The translations under genes and the position numbers were made by a program. From positions 360,552-424,551 of the forward strand of contig CAMCVK010000002.1 of assembly GCA_945881865.1 (NCBI GenBank): a stretch of 64,000 bases of DNA, in the 5' to 3' direction. The notes under the pieces are model-generated. The model saw nothing but the letters and a program-made list of their open reading frames with translations. It searched no databases and was not told the DNA's origin. Below, piece by piece: positions 52,209 through 60,619 of the stretch (positions within the stretch are counted from its first letter, which is position 1; every line of letters starts with the position of its first letter). This DNA is from Fimbriimonas ginsengisoli Gsoil 348 (GTDB taxonomy: Bacteria > Armatimonadota > Fimbriimonadia > Fimbriimonadales > Fimbriimonadaceae).

Positions 52209-53242
52209 CTTCCCGGGTATTCCCTTCCCTTCCACCGGATTTTGCCCGTGCGACGCCACTGATAACTGCGCAGCAGCGTCGCCGCGCCGATCGGCAGCGC
52301 CAGCGGCATGAGGAAGGCAAAGAAGGAAAATCTCCCCGCGCTGAGCGTGACCAGGACCGCACTGAGCGTCAACAAGCCGTAGCCGAGCGGCGACAGAACA
52401 GCGCAAACCGCCAGAACCAGGAGCAACGCCGCCAAAGCGAACGTGCCCGCCGCCGAGTTCGTGATCTCGTAACTGTTCTTCGAGAACCCATCGAACGTCT
52501 CGCGCCAGGTTCGGTACATCCGCACACTAAAGTGACGCCCGAAGAGGAACGTCTCGACCGGCACGTTTTCGCGGGCCAGAAGGCGGCCCATCATCACGTC
52601 TTCCATGATCTGGCTCCGCACGGCTTCGTTTGGCCAAAGCCGTGTGTACACCGTCGGTCGCCAGGCCGAAATCTGGCCATTCAGAAATCGGTTATGGGAC
52701 ATGCCGCTCCGCGAAACCAACCCAAACGGGTTCGTCGCGAGGATTATCCAGCCGACCCAAGCCATGAAGAGCGGCTCGATTCCCTCGCCCGGGAGGATTC
52801 GCGGGATGCCGGTGACGACGCCCGTCTTTTTTGGCACTGCGCGCAGGGCGGTGCCAAACCGCGCGATGAACTCCGGGCCGACTTCGACATCGGCATCAAT
52901 GAACAACCACCAATCGGCCGCCGAGGCTTCGGCGGCGGCTTTGCCAAGCTCGTGGCAGGCGCGGTTTTTGCCCGTCCATCCCGGCGGAAGCGGCTCACGC
53001 GAGGTGATGACCGTCGCCCCGAGCGAGCGGGCGATGTCTCCCGTGCCATCGGTCGAGGCGTCATCAAAAACAAAGACCTGGCCGGACAGTTGCGGCAGAA
53101 GCCGACGGAGGTTATCGGCCTCGTTTCTTGCGGGGATCAGAATCGTGACCGAATCCGGCGATCCGGCCGAGGGCAGACGCCGCATGAGGGCAAAGTTAAT
53201 CGCCGAGACAAGAACAAACGGAGCGAAAATCCACTCGATCAA
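52205..53242 (-). CDS. Membrane-bound family 2 glycosyltransferase
   Basis: A 345-residue glycosyltransferase: an N-terminal membrane segment, the GT-A domain (about 45-240) with SVTILIPARNEADNL, VFDDASTDGT and WWLFIDADVE (DxD), and further QIMEDVMMGR. Four C-terminal hydrophobic segments follow (LALLLVLAVCAVLSP, FSFFAFLMPLALPIG and others). The start TTG 53242 overlaps the GH18 stop in TTGA, so the gene is coupled. It resembles hopanoid- or carotenoid-type glycosyltransferases, but the acceptor is unknown. Confidence 0.87.
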   Translation of the reverse strand: MIEWIFAPFVLVSAINFALMRRLPSAGSPDSVTILIPARNEADNLRRLLPQLSGQVFVFDDASTDGTGDIARSLGATVITSREPLPPGWTGKNRACHELGKAAAEASAADWWLFIDADVEVGPEFIARFGTALRAVPKKTGVVTGIPRILPGEGIEPLFMAWVGWIILATNPFGLVSRSGMSHNRFLNGQISAWRPTVYTRLWPNEAVRSQIMEDVMMGRLLARENVPVETFLFGRHFSVRMYRTWRETFDGFSKNSYEITNSAAGTFALAALLLVLAVCAVLSPLGYGLLTLSAVLVTLSAGRFSFFAFLMPLALPIGAATLLRSYQWRRTGKIRWKGREYPGS

Positions 53243-54180
53243 CGCTCGATGGCGTCCCAAGTGCCGTCGATCTCGCTGCCGATGTACCAAGCCGACAGCC
53301 CGCGGATGCCCAGCTTTTTGGCCAAGATCGACTTCCGCTTCGCCGATTCTGGCCCGCCGAAGTACATCTGATTCACGCGTCGCTCACCGCTGCGGGGGTC
53401 AATCTCAAAAGCGACTTTCGGCAGGTCGCCGGCCACGATGCTAAGAGCCGGCTTCTTCGACCAATCGTAGCCATAGCAAGCGATGCCCATGTCGAGCTTG
53501 TTCGCCGGAACCACCGTCTTGGCGAACGTCATCACGCGCTCCACCCAGTCATCGGGGGCAATCGGTCCGGCACCGCTATCCGCCCAGCTGAAGTCGTAGC
53601 ACATGATTCGGAACCGGTCAACCGCCTTGCCGATGGCCGCCCAATCTTGCGCCTTTGGACCGTCCCAGTTGCCGGGTTCCGACTCCTTTGGATGCACCGT
53701 CACGCTGAATTTCTTCTTGGCTTTCTTGAGCGCGGCCCCGAGTTCGACGACGAACTTGGAGAAGTTCTCGCGGTCGGTCGCGGGCAGGCTTTCGTAGTCC
53801 AGGTCGATCCCGTCGAGGCCGTCCGCTTTCGTGATCGCCAGGATGTCGGCGACGTGCTGCGTCCGCTTTTTGGGGTCCGACAGCATCTTCGTCATGCGGG
53901 TTGCTTCAAAGCCAGTGTCCGCGTAGTTGCTCGCCATCCCGTAGACGGCAATTTTGTTCTTCCGGGCCGCTGTGAAAAGCGGCTTGGTGTATTCGTCGGG
54001 CAGTTGCCGCCTGCGAACGGCGCGCCCGTCTTCCGTCACCAAGATCCACTCCGGGAACACCTCGCTGAACTGCGCCGCGTTCCTCGTAAAGCTCAGGATG
54101 CTTTGCGGATTCCACGAAACGAGCCAGCCGCTGAGTTCCAGCGGGGCGGGCGCGAGCAGAAGCGGGAGGAGGCCGATCAT
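53239..54180 (-). CDS. Secreted GH18-like glycoside hydrolase
   Basis: A 313-residue protein with signal peptide LLPLLLAPAPLELSG and GH18 barrel. The catalytic motif DGIDLDYES fits DxxDxDxE, with the catalytic Glu in LDYE. YGMASNYADTGFEATRM, FSVTVHPKESEPGNWDG and MCYDFSWADSGAGPIAP are conserved barrel strands. It looks like a YaaH/YdhD-type spore-associated or chitinase-like hydrolase. The neighbouring GyrI-like gene overlaps its start by four bases and the glycosyltransferase overlaps its stop. Confidence 0.88.
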   Translation of the reverse strand: MIGLLPLLLAPAPLELSGWLVSWNPQSILSFTRNAAQFSEVFPEWILVTEDGRAVRRRQLPDEYTKPLFTAARKNKIAVYGMASNYADTGFEATRMTKMLSDPKKRTQHVADILAITKADGLDGIDLDYESLPATDRENFSKFVVELGAALKKAKKKFSVTVHPKESEPGNWDGPKAQDWAAIGKAVDRFRIMCYDFSWADSGAGPIAPDDWVERVMTFAKTVVPANKLDMGIACYGYDWSKKPALSIVAGDLPKVAFEIDPRSGERRVNQMYFGGPESAKRKSILAKKLGIRGLSAWYIGSEIDGTWDAIER

Positions 54181-54629
54181 GCTTCTGAGTCTACGCGCGG
54201 AACCACGCTAAAGAGCAAATCGAAGGATGGATTCCCCGGGAACTCGGGCGGATAGTATTCGAGCATGCCCTGCCCAGCGTTGTGGTCAGAGGTCGGGAGC
54301 CAGTCTTGGTAGAACCAGTCGATGGCCTGGCGGATCTCGCCCAGGCTGGGGCATTTGACCAGCGCGTAGGTACCGCCGACGACGTCCCAGCCGGTCATGC
54401 CTTCGGGGATCTGGTCAAAGTCGGCGACTTCGGATCCGCAGAGGTAGGCAATCTTGCCGTCGGCCGTCATGTATGAGGCGCCGAAGGTGTCTTTGATGCG
54501 GGCGACCTCACCCATGCGCGGCATGAACGCCTGCCACAGGTCGGGGATGGCGGTCGGCGAGTCGGGGCCGATGAGTTCCAGGCCGACTAACTTTCTGGCG
54601 GGTTGCGAAATCAACTCGACGCTGAGCAT
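54177..54629 (-). CDS. GyrI-like small-molecule-binding protein
   Basis: A 150-residue stand-alone GyrI-like / effector-binding-like domain: LISQPARKLVGLELIGPDSP at the start, LWQAFMPRMGEVARI, MTGWDVVGGTYALVKCPSL and EYYPPEFPGNPSFDLLFSVV near the end. Such domains bind drugs or gyrase inhibitors in AraC and SbmC-type proteins. No helix-turn-helix is fused. Coupled to the GH18 gene by a 4-bp overlap. Confidence 0.8.
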   Translation of the reverse strand: MLSVELISQPARKLVGLELIGPDSPTAIPDLWQAFMPRMGEVARIKDTFGASYMTADGKIAYLCGSEVADFDQIPEGMTGWDVVGGTYALVKCPSLGEIRQAIDWFYQDWLPTSDHNAGQGMLEYYPPEFPGNPSFDLLFSVVPRVDSEA

Positions 54630-54666
54630 GCGCTCACGATACCTCGGTATACTTTAGAGCCTTACC

Positions 54667-54741
54667 GGGCGGTTAGCTCAGCGGTAGAGCACTACAATGA
54701 CACTGTAGGGGTCACAGGTTCAATCCCTGTACCGCCCACCA
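54667..54741 (+). tRNA. tRNA-Val (anticodon GAC)
   Basis: Full cloverleaf: acceptor GGGCGGT / ACCGCCC, D-arm GCTC-AGCGGTA-GAGC, anticodon stem CTACA / TGTAG around ATGACAC (anticodon GAC, decodes GUC/GUU), T-arm ACAGG-TTCAATC-CCTGT, discriminator A and genomically encoded CCA. Confidence 0.95.
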
Positions 54742-55023
54742 TTTTGCTGGAGAGTACGCGTTCCTTTCCATTGAACGCCAGTATTAGTGGATTCAGAGGG
54801 TACGACGCGGCTAATTTGGAGATGATAGCCGAGTCCAAGGCCAAAACGGCCGCGAAGATCAAGCCGAAGGCCTTACAAGCCACATCTTTTTTCATTCGCG
54901 ATGTAATCTTCTAGCCGGCAAGCACTTTCGACCACGACGCGTCCATTCAAATTGTAAACTGCGATAGATTCGGGCGGTCCGCCGTAGAGTCTTGAATCTG
55001 CGAGGCTGCAAGGGCTCGAAATT
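54742..55023. other. Intergenic region after tRNA-Val
   Basis: No convincing gene, no repeat of the tRNA 3' end, and no clear terminator. A T6 stretch at 54888-54893 follows only short stems (AAGGCCTT). No integrase or attachment site is visible near the tRNA. Confidence 0.5.
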
Positions 55024-57222
55024 ATGCGATACTTCAACGCAATGTACGTTTCCCTGCGGCTTACGGCAATCTTTTTAGCCAGTGCAATAGTTTGCGCATT
55101 CGCTAATGCGCAAACTCCCTGTAACTGTGCGAACGCATCCGGCAATTGCGTGTGTCGAAAATGGAAGGTGGAATGGCCCCAACCCAATGAGTCGTTTGGC
55201 TCATGGCACTTTGTTAAGGGAAATTCACGTACGGAAGTCCTCGCAAAAGCCGAGCGGTATATGAAGCACTGGGACTGGCTCGCAGAGACTGTGGGGGGTT
55301 CCCGAGCCAGCTGGTCGAAGCAAAGAGGTCCCTTCTGCTACGGGTGCAGTAAGAAACCACAGGATCTTAATTTGTCAAGAGAAACAGAAGAAGAAGTGCG
55401 TCGCATTTCTGATGCAGTTGAAATTCTCTGGTCCCTCAATGCGAGTCTATCCAGAGTTAGGAGAATATCCGGTCCTGTCAATACGGTTATCACCGGCAAC
55501 CCTGCATCATTGAGCCGGACAGCGCCGGGCCGCACAGTTCGCGATTTCGAGATGCAATTGAAGCGATCTATGGAACAACTCTCGGATTTGAAAAGCATGC
55601 TTGTTTCAACGACCACTGCGAATCTTGACTCACTGACGAGCCGAATTGAAAGTGTTCTGGAAGGCATCAACGATTTAACTTCCACTGCGGCTCGCGCGGG
55701 AATCTCGGTAGAGTCGACAAGGTCTGCCGGCGGCGGCTGGGAGTTACACTTGCTGAGCAAAGGTCAAGGAGCGAGGCCAGAGCGTAGTGAGGATTGGTCG
55801 GTTCTGGGAGGGAAGGTGGCCCGAATTCACTATTCAAAGGAGATCTGGCACGCACTTCAGGACAAACCCCGGCCAAGGGAGATCAGAGACGCATTTACCA
55901 ATGTTGCTAAACACATGCAAATCCCATCTAGGCATTCTGATGTACTATGGGATTTCACGTTGTACAAGGTCGGCAAAACTTTTTTGAGCGCCTTTTTAGA
56001 CTGCATCCCAAATAAGGAACGCGAAGAAGACGATGTTGACATCCAGCGCAGGGCTGATGCGGCGATACTATATCCCGTCCTCAAGGCGGCGTTACTCCAG
56101 GCACCGGAGCTGTGTGAAAGCGTAGCAGTGCTCGCGGAAGTTGAAGCAGCATACAACGGCTACACGGCCGAGTATCTAAGGCACTCACCAGACAGTCGGT
56201 TTCCCAATGCTCCAGCGGTACGCGTCAAATGGGCCGCTGCCCTAACGATTTTGGCCAAGGAGTTTCGCGACGCAGCCCCCAGGAAGCCGGGCGACACGAC
56301 GGTCCTGCGGCAACTGGCGAGAGACAAGGTTGACGCTCAAGTTCTCCATGGCCAAAAACCGTCTTCGATCGGTCACCTTCCGACGATTCTGAAGGCGCCA
56401 TATCGATCTCGGATTGATAGCTTTGAACTAGGTGTGGTAGATATGAAGGTGCAACTTAGCCGGACCTATTCGTTCGAAAATGGTTCGAGAAAGTTTTCGA
56501 AGCCCCAGTCGATAGTTGCTTTTGAGTCGCTTTTGCGACAGATTAAACCTGTCTCCGCGCGTATTGTTGGGGCGTCTGGTGACACCGTGCGGATTAAGGT
56601 TCAGGGCCGCAACTCAATCGTACAGATAGAAGAACGGTGGCAGAAGAATGGGAACAAAATCCAGCTTTGTACAACCCGCGTACTGAAAACGCTTCCTTCC
56701 GCGTTTTCCGCCGACAAGATACTCGCCGCGGAAAGGGAGCTTAGGTCTTCGGCAACAAAAGACATTATTCAAGAAGAAATTAAGATAGCAAAAGAGCAAG
56801 AATTTTTAAATCTGAAAAAGCTTGAAAATTCGTTGGCGAGAGCCGAACAAGAGCTAGAAAAGGCCAGGAAGGATGACCGCCAGATGCAGATCCAATGTAT
56901 TGACGCGCTGCGTGAGCTTGAGGATCGAATCGAGAGCCTTAAGATTGTCAAAGAAGTGATCGATTCTAATGTGCGAAGTATAAAGTTGGCCGATCAATAC
57001 GGACAGAATTCTTCCGTTCTTCAAAGGCAGTTGCGTGAGATGACTCAGAAGTTTCAAGAATATGAGAAGGAAGCCCGCGAAAAGCAGCGCATATATCGAG
57101 ACCTCGAAGCCCAGAGAGTTCAAACTTTAAGTCGCGTCGAAACGGCAGAAAGATCAGTTCGCGAAGCCAGTGGTCGCTTGCAAGAATTTAAGGGTGGCCT
57201 CGGGGGCGGCCGTGGTTCCTAG
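55024..57222 (+). CDS. Unrecognised secreted Cys-containing coiled-coil protein
   Basis: A 732-residue protein with no family I can name. It has a signal peptide (LRLTAIFLASAIVCAFANA) followed by a cysteine-rich segment (CNCANASGNCVC and CYGC, CxC and CxxC patterns), a predominantly helical middle (about 110-560, with LSDLKSMLVSTTTANLDS and similar) and a strongly charged coiled coil from about 575 to 725 (KKLENSLARAEQELEKARKDD). It terminates in a Gly-rich tail. Codon use is clearly more A/T-rich than in flanking genes. A perfect 12-bp hairpin lies in the signal-peptide coding region. It may be a horizontally gained, tRNA-linked insertion. Confidence 0.7.
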   Translation: MRYFNAMYVSLRLTAIFLASAIVCAFANAQTPCNCANASGNCVCRKWKVEWPQPNESFGSWHFVKGNSRTEVLAKAERYMKHWDWLAETVGGSRASWSKQRGPFCYGCSKKPQDLNLSRETEEEVRRISDAVEILWSLNASLSRVRRISGPVNTVITGNPASLSRTAPGRTVRDFEMQLKRSMEQLSDLKSMLVSTTTANLDSLTSRIESVLEGINDLTSTAARAGISVESTRSAGGGWELHLLSKGQGARPERSEDWSVLGGKVARIHYSKEIWHALQDKPRPREIRDAFTNVAKHMQIPSRHSDVLWDFTLYKVGKTFLSAFLDCIPNKEREEDDVDIQRRADAAILYPVLKAALLQAPELCESVAVLAEVEAAYNGYTAEYLRHSPDSRFPNAPAVRVKWAAALTILAKEFRDAAPRKPGDTTVLRQLARDKVDAQVLHGQKPSSIGHLPTILKAPYRSRIDSFELGVVDMKVQLSRTYSFENGSRKFSKPQSIVAFESLLRQIKPVSARIVGASGDTVRIKVQGRNSIVQIEERWQKNGNKIQLCTTRVLKTLPSAFSADKILAAERELRSSATKDIIQEEIKIAKEQEFLNLKKLENSLARAEQELEKARKDDRQMQIQCIDALRELEDRIESLKIVKEVIDSNVRSIKLADQYGQNSSVLQRQLREMTQKFQEYEKEAREKQRIYRDLEAQRVQTLSRVETAERSVREASGRLQEFKGGLGGGRGS
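55089..55116. repeat. 12-bp perfect inverted repeat in signal-peptide coding region
   Basis: AGTTTGCGCATT-CGCT-AATGCGCAAACT within the first 100 bases of the coiled-coil gene. The mRNA would form a very stable hairpin. The coding sequence there reads VCAFANAQT. Confidence 0.7.
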
Positions 57223-57459
57223 AAATACTGGTCAGTCTCGCATTGAGCGACAAATCTTCTCGGTAGCTCGTTTGAAGGAACGGATGATGAGGCATCCCGT
57301 CGTGGTAACCCGATGTCCCCTCGAGGCACTTTCTCGCGAATAGCCACCAACATTACAGTGTCTTCACTCAGGGTAAGGGTAAGTCACAAGGCAGTGACGG
57401 CGAAACGCTTCTCAAGTGCAAAGCGTACGCTTAATCGTTGAGGGGTGCCTCTGTATTCA

Positions 57460-57618
57460 ATGCCGCTACGCGAAGAATTAGAGAACGAAGTCGATTCCTT
57501 CAGGGTCACGCTTCAAATACCTGGACCGGCACGCATACGCGGGATCTACGATTCCTTTCCGTGGGCTTCCGGGCCGCAAGCACCCTGCGGCTGGCCCACA
57601 CCAAGACTTGAAAATTAA
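57460..57618 (+). CDS. Possible 52-residue ORF in gap region
   Basis: ATG-to-TAA reading with protein-like composition (Pro/Gly-rich, PWASGPQAPCGWPTPRLEN). Weak upstream GAGGGG and no homology recognised. The same stretch carries a GCCGCA/TGCGGC hairpin near 57573-57591. The rest of 57223-57678 shows no other gene. Confidence 0.25.
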   Translation: MPLREELENEVDSFRVTLQIPGPARIRGIYDSFPWASGPQAPCGWPTPRLEN

Positions 57619-57678
57619 AGTCGACCGTTTCCCGCCCAGTACCCACCTTCGAGACATCCCTTTTCTCGTCGTTGCCGC

Positions 57679-58404
57679 ATGTATCAAAGTCCAACCACAA
57701 TGATCGTTGTTTGTTACCTTGCATTAGCGCTCCGCTTGGTGCCCGATGTTAACGTTCAGCTAGTCGAGCGGCCTTCTGGCAGCTACTGGGTTGGAAGGCG
57801 AACGGGCAAGGCAGCGGATGTTTGGAGTTTGCGACGTGGCAACGGAATCGCGTGGGCGTCCAAGAGTCCCGATGGCAAGACGTTTGCTTTGCCCGTTCCT
57901 GGAAATGGGGTTGCGTGCGTCGGTGAGGAAGGTCTTCTGAGGTGGCGATGTCAACTTGACGATGCTGGGGATCCGACGGCAATAGTGGCGCTCAACTCTT
58001 TTGTCGTGATCGGGTCTGGATTTCTCTCGGCAGGGCACGCTACGCTCAGCCAGTTGGACGAATGGTTCCGCGTGCGCGTGGTCGATGCTGACTTTGGTAC
58101 GGAGCTGTGGTCGGAGCCGCACCGGATCATCGGGAGGCCGGTTGCCGCCGTGGCCGACGATGCTTTCGTCTCGGTTTACATCGAAAAAGGTGTGCCGAAG
58201 CGCGTCGCCGTGTGGAACGCACCATTCAAGCGGCTCGTGAAAGCCTGGAACTGCGATGCGGCGACTTCGAAGACGCTAGAGATCCTATATGAAGGAAACG
58301 AGCTTCCGGTTCGTGCCCGCTTCACAAAGGATGGACAGCTCGTCATGACGATCTACCCGTCGCGCAGTTCCTCGCGCGGTCGCAGTGTCACATTTGGCCC
58401 GTAG
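57679..58404 (+). CDS. Hypothetical beta-propeller-like protein
   Basis: A 241-residue protein. A hydrophobic N-terminus (MIVVCYLALALRLVP) may be a signal or short anchor. The rest is beta-rich with repeated WASKSPDGKTFALPVPGNG and VAVWNAPFKRLVKAWN sections that resemble degenerate WD40 or PQQ blades. About three to four blades are visible, too few for a closed propeller. An ATG at 57700 is an alternative start. Function unknown. Confidence 0.6.
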   Translation: MYQSPTTMIVVCYLALALRLVPDVNVQLVERPSGSYWVGRRTGKAADVWSLRRGNGIAWASKSPDGKTFALPVPGNGVACVGEEGLLRWRCQLDDAGDPTAIVALNSFVVIGSGFLSAGHATLSQLDEWFRVRVVDADFGTELWSEPHRIIGRPVAAVADDAFVSVYIEKGVPKRVAVWNAPFKRLVKAWNCDAATSKTLEILYEGNELPVRARFTKDGQLVMTIYPSRSSSRGRSVTFGP

Positions 58405-58457
58405 GATTACGATGTCTGTTTCGCCCGGTTCGGGCGTGGTTGGATGGGGCATCGTCT

Positions 58458-58715
58458 CCCTGGCCTGCGGCCAGGGCTTTAGAATGCCGGCCCGTCGGGC
58501 CTCGTGACGGTGGCCCGAGCGTTGCGCTCCGTTTGGCCAGGTGTCCGACTCCGCGGCCTGAAGGGCCGCAATTCTATAGCCAAGTCCGAGGGCCTGGTAA
58601 GAAGACCGCAATAACTACAGAGCCCCAACGGGGCGAGATAAAGCTCGCCTGAATCCCGCCAGGAATGAGCCAGCAGAAGGGAGCGAACGCCCCGATGGGG
58701 CTTTGGCCCAGGGCG
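58458..58715. repeat. Cluster of short GC palindromes (intergenic repeat element)
   Basis: Includes CCCTGGCC-TGC-GGCCAGGG (58458-58476), GCCCCAACGGGGC (58622-58634) and GCCCCGATGGGGC (58689-58701), plus a near-inverted pair GGCTTTAGAAT (58475-58485) and ATTCTATAGCC (58571-58581). Palindromic units of the GCCCCAACGGGGC type are frequent intergenic repeats in several environmental phyla. Confidence 0.65.
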
Positions 58716-58757
58716 GATTGGTCCTCTTCGCATACAGTAACTGCCTGGTGGCGTGAA

Positions 58758-58973
58758 ATGCGGAAATCCATCGAATCTCTCTGGGCGAAGTGCCCGAATT
58801 GTCAAAAGCGGTTCCCGGCTTACGAGTACGAGTCTTCCGTTTTAAATGACCTCCTAAGTTTCGCTGCCTTTTTCATGTTCTGCTTAGAGCCCTTATTGCT
58901 CCTTATTTTGCCGGCCTTCATGTTCACCGACATCGGTCCGTTCACCTGCAAAAGGTGCGGCCACATCTGGTGA
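58758..58973 (+). CDS. Small zinc-ribbon membrane protein
   Basis: A 71-residue protein. WAKCPNCQKRFPAYE and CKRCGHIW supply the two Cys pairs of a zinc ribbon. A hydrophobic segment between them (LLSFAAFFMFCLEPLLLLIL) is a membrane helix, so the ribbon halves could meet only if the helix is a hairpin. ATG 58758 was chosen because the upstream reading lies in the repeat cluster. Function unknown. Confidence 0.6.
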   Translation: MRKSIESLWAKCPNCQKRFPAYEYESSVLNDLLSFAAFFMFCLEPLLLLILPAFMFTDIGPFTCKRCGHIW

Positions 58974-59019
58974 GGCGCAAAAATCACCGACCGGTATCGA
59001 TCCGCATGAAGCACCGGGT

Positions 59020-59142
59020 ATCTTGCAAAAGATGCTTTACAAAGCCACCCCGAACCGGGAAAGATTAGGTCATCCAACACTTGGTTGGAATGATCTTATC
59101 GTCGTTCGGGCGTGCCGTTTGTAAAAGAATCTAGCAAACGCA
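59020..59142 (+). promoter_or_regulatory. Hairpin-rich leader before rtcB
   Basis: Before rtcB the transcript can form ATCTT-GCAA-AAGAT (59020-59033), a long imperfect hairpin (59050-59111) with CCCGAAC / GTTCGGG and CCAAC / GTTGG stems, and CGTTTG / CAAACG around 59117-59141. CCGGG at 59056-59060 can pair with CCCGG of the terminator stem, which would allow anti-termination. Confidence 0.45.
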
Positions 59143-59175
59143 GACCCGGACGGATTACCGCCCGGGTCTTTTTTG
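59143..59175 (+). terminator. Intrinsic terminator upstream of rtcB
   Basis: AGACCCGG (59143-59150) pairs perfectly with CCGGGTCT (59163-59170), with an inner CGG/CCG stem, and is followed by T6. The rtcB start lies 44 bases downstream, so it may be a conditional terminator or end a small RNA. Confidence 0.85.
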
Positions 59176-59218
59176 TGAGTTCTTGGCGGGCGTTCGGCCG
59201 GGCTGCAAGGAGAAAACC

Positions 59219-60433
59219 ATGCAGCAACTACCCATCACGACGTTTGGTCCCGTTGAGGACAACGTACGCGCGCAGATCGAGCGATGCTCCACCGAGGCCA
59301 TCGCGGCGGTCTTGTGCGCCGACAACCACCTAGGCTATTCCATGCCCATCGGGGGCGCCATCGCCTACCCAAACCATATCAGCCCGTCTGGCGTGGGCTA
59401 CGACATCGGCTGCGGAAACAAGGCCGTTCGTACCAACCTCACGGTGGAGGCGGCTTTTCCGCACGGCCAGACGACGGTTCGGCAGGTGATGAACCGAATC
59501 GTCGACCAGATTGGCTTTGGAATGGGCCGACCCAACCCAACGCCGATCGACCACCCGGTGCTGGATAAGATCGCGACGACGGACTTTCGACCACAGAAGC
59601 GAATGATCCAGCTTGCGGCGTCGCAGCTCGGGACGGTGGGCAGCGGCAACCATTACATCGACATCTTCGCCGACGAGCAGGATCGGGTTTGGATCGGCGT
59701 GCACTTTGGGTCGCGCGGCTTTGGCCACAAGACGGCAAGCGGGTTCCTTTCGCTCGCCCAGGGTGGCCAGTTCGACGACAAGTTGCACGACGGGGAGATG
59801 AACGCCCCGCCGACGCTGTTCGAAGTCAGCTCGCAAATCGGGCAGGACTACATTTCGGCCATGGAGCTGGCGGGCGAGTATGCCTATGCCGGGCGGGACC
59901 TCGTTGTGACAAAGGTGCTGGAAATCTTGGAGGCGAAGGCCGAAGAGGAGATCCACAACCACCACAACTTTGCCTGGAAGGAGACGCATTACGGCACGGA
60001 GTCTTGGGTCGTTCGAAAGGGGTGCACGCCGGCGTTCCCGGGTCAGCGCGGCTTCGTCGGTGGGACCATGGGCGACGTTTCGGTGATTCTGGAGGGCGTC
60101 GATTCAGCGCATTCGGCGGAGGCTTTGTACTCGACGGTGCACGGGGCCGGTCGGGTGATGTCGCGCCGGGCGGCGGCCGGCAAGTCGAAGATCTCGAAGG
60201 GTCGAAAGATCTCGCTCGGGGGCGGACTGGTCGACTGGCCGGAAGTCCGAAAGGGGCTCTGGGATGCCGGGATCGTCGTGAAGGGCGGCGGGGCAGACGA
60301 AGCTCCGGCATGCTACAAGCGACTGCCGGAAGTTCTGGAGCAGCACGCGGGCACCATCAAGGTGTTGCACACGCTGCGCCCGCTCGGGGTAGCGATGGCT
60401 TCGTCGGATGAGTTCGACCCGTACAAGGACTGA
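59219..60433 (+). CDS. rtcB: RNA-splicing ligase RtcB
   Basis: GTP/Mn-dependent ligase joining 2',3'-cyclic phosphate or 3'-phosphate to 5'-OH RNA ends, in RNA repair. The 404 residues include PSGVGYDIGCGNKAVRT (metal-binding Cys), SGNHYIDIFAD, VHFGSRGFGHKTASG, PAFPGQRGFVGGTMG and the nucleotidylated His in HGAGRVMSRRAA. ATG 59219 is fixed by AAGGAG six bases upstream. The leader contains a terminator. No archease (PF01951) or RNA cyclase is next to it. Confidence 0.96.
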   Translation: MQQLPITTFGPVEDNVRAQIERCSTEAIAAVLCADNHLGYSMPIGGAIAYPNHISPSGVGYDIGCGNKAVRTNLTVEAAFPHGQTTVRQVMNRIVDQIGFGMGRPNPTPIDHPVLDKIATTDFRPQKRMIQLAASQLGTVGSGNHYIDIFADEQDRVWIGVHFGSRGFGHKTASGFLSLAQGGQFDDKLHDGEMNAPPTLFEVSSQIGQDYISAMELAGEYAYAGRDLVVTKVLEILEAKAEEEIHNHHNFAWKETHYGTESWVVRKGCTPAFPGQRGFVGGTMGDVSVILEGVDSAHSAEALYSTVHGAGRVMSRRAAAGKSKISKGRKISLGGGLVDWPEVRKGLWDAGIVVKGGGADEAPACYKRLPEVLEQHAGTIKVLHTLRPLGVAMASSDEFDPYKD

Positions 60434-60448
60434 AATCGCCTTGGCCGG

Positions 60449-60470
60449 AATCTTGACACAATCTTGATCC
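60449..60470 (+). promoter_or_regulatory. Tandem 11-bp direct repeats upstream of kdp (candidate KdpE site)
   Basis: AATCTTGACAC (60449-60459) and AATCTTGATCC (60460-60470) are adjacent, in phase at 11 bases, as in OmpR-family operators. A related AAGCTTGATG follows at 60491. A 14-bp palindrome ATCCCGGCCGGGAT overlaps at 60467-60480. Confidence 0.5.
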
Positions 60471-60523
60471 CGGCCGGGATTCCTTGCCGCAAGCTTGATG
60501 CCCCCCAACGCCAGCATCTAGCA

Positions 60524-60619
60524 ATGGATCTAATCGCGATAGGCGTAATGTTCATCCTCGGCCTAACCACGGTTTGGCTTATCGGTGCCTGCGACCGTCT
60601 GGCAAAGGAGCGCGATTGA
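60524..60619 (+). CDS. Small membrane protein upstream of kdpF
   Basis: A 31-residue ORF: one membrane helix (VMFILGLTTVWLIGA) followed by CDRLAKERD. Tiny ORFs ending in GCDRL-like sequence often sit just before kdpF. Its TGA overlaps the kdpF start (TGATG). Exact role unknown; a Kdp accessory subunit is possible. Confidence 0.6.
   Translation: MDLIAIGVMFILGLTTVWLIGACDRLAKERD

Noticed and set aside
54667..59100. Prophage or integrative element integrated at tRNA-Val
   Set aside because: No integrase, phage structural gene or duplicated tRNA 3' end was found within the window.
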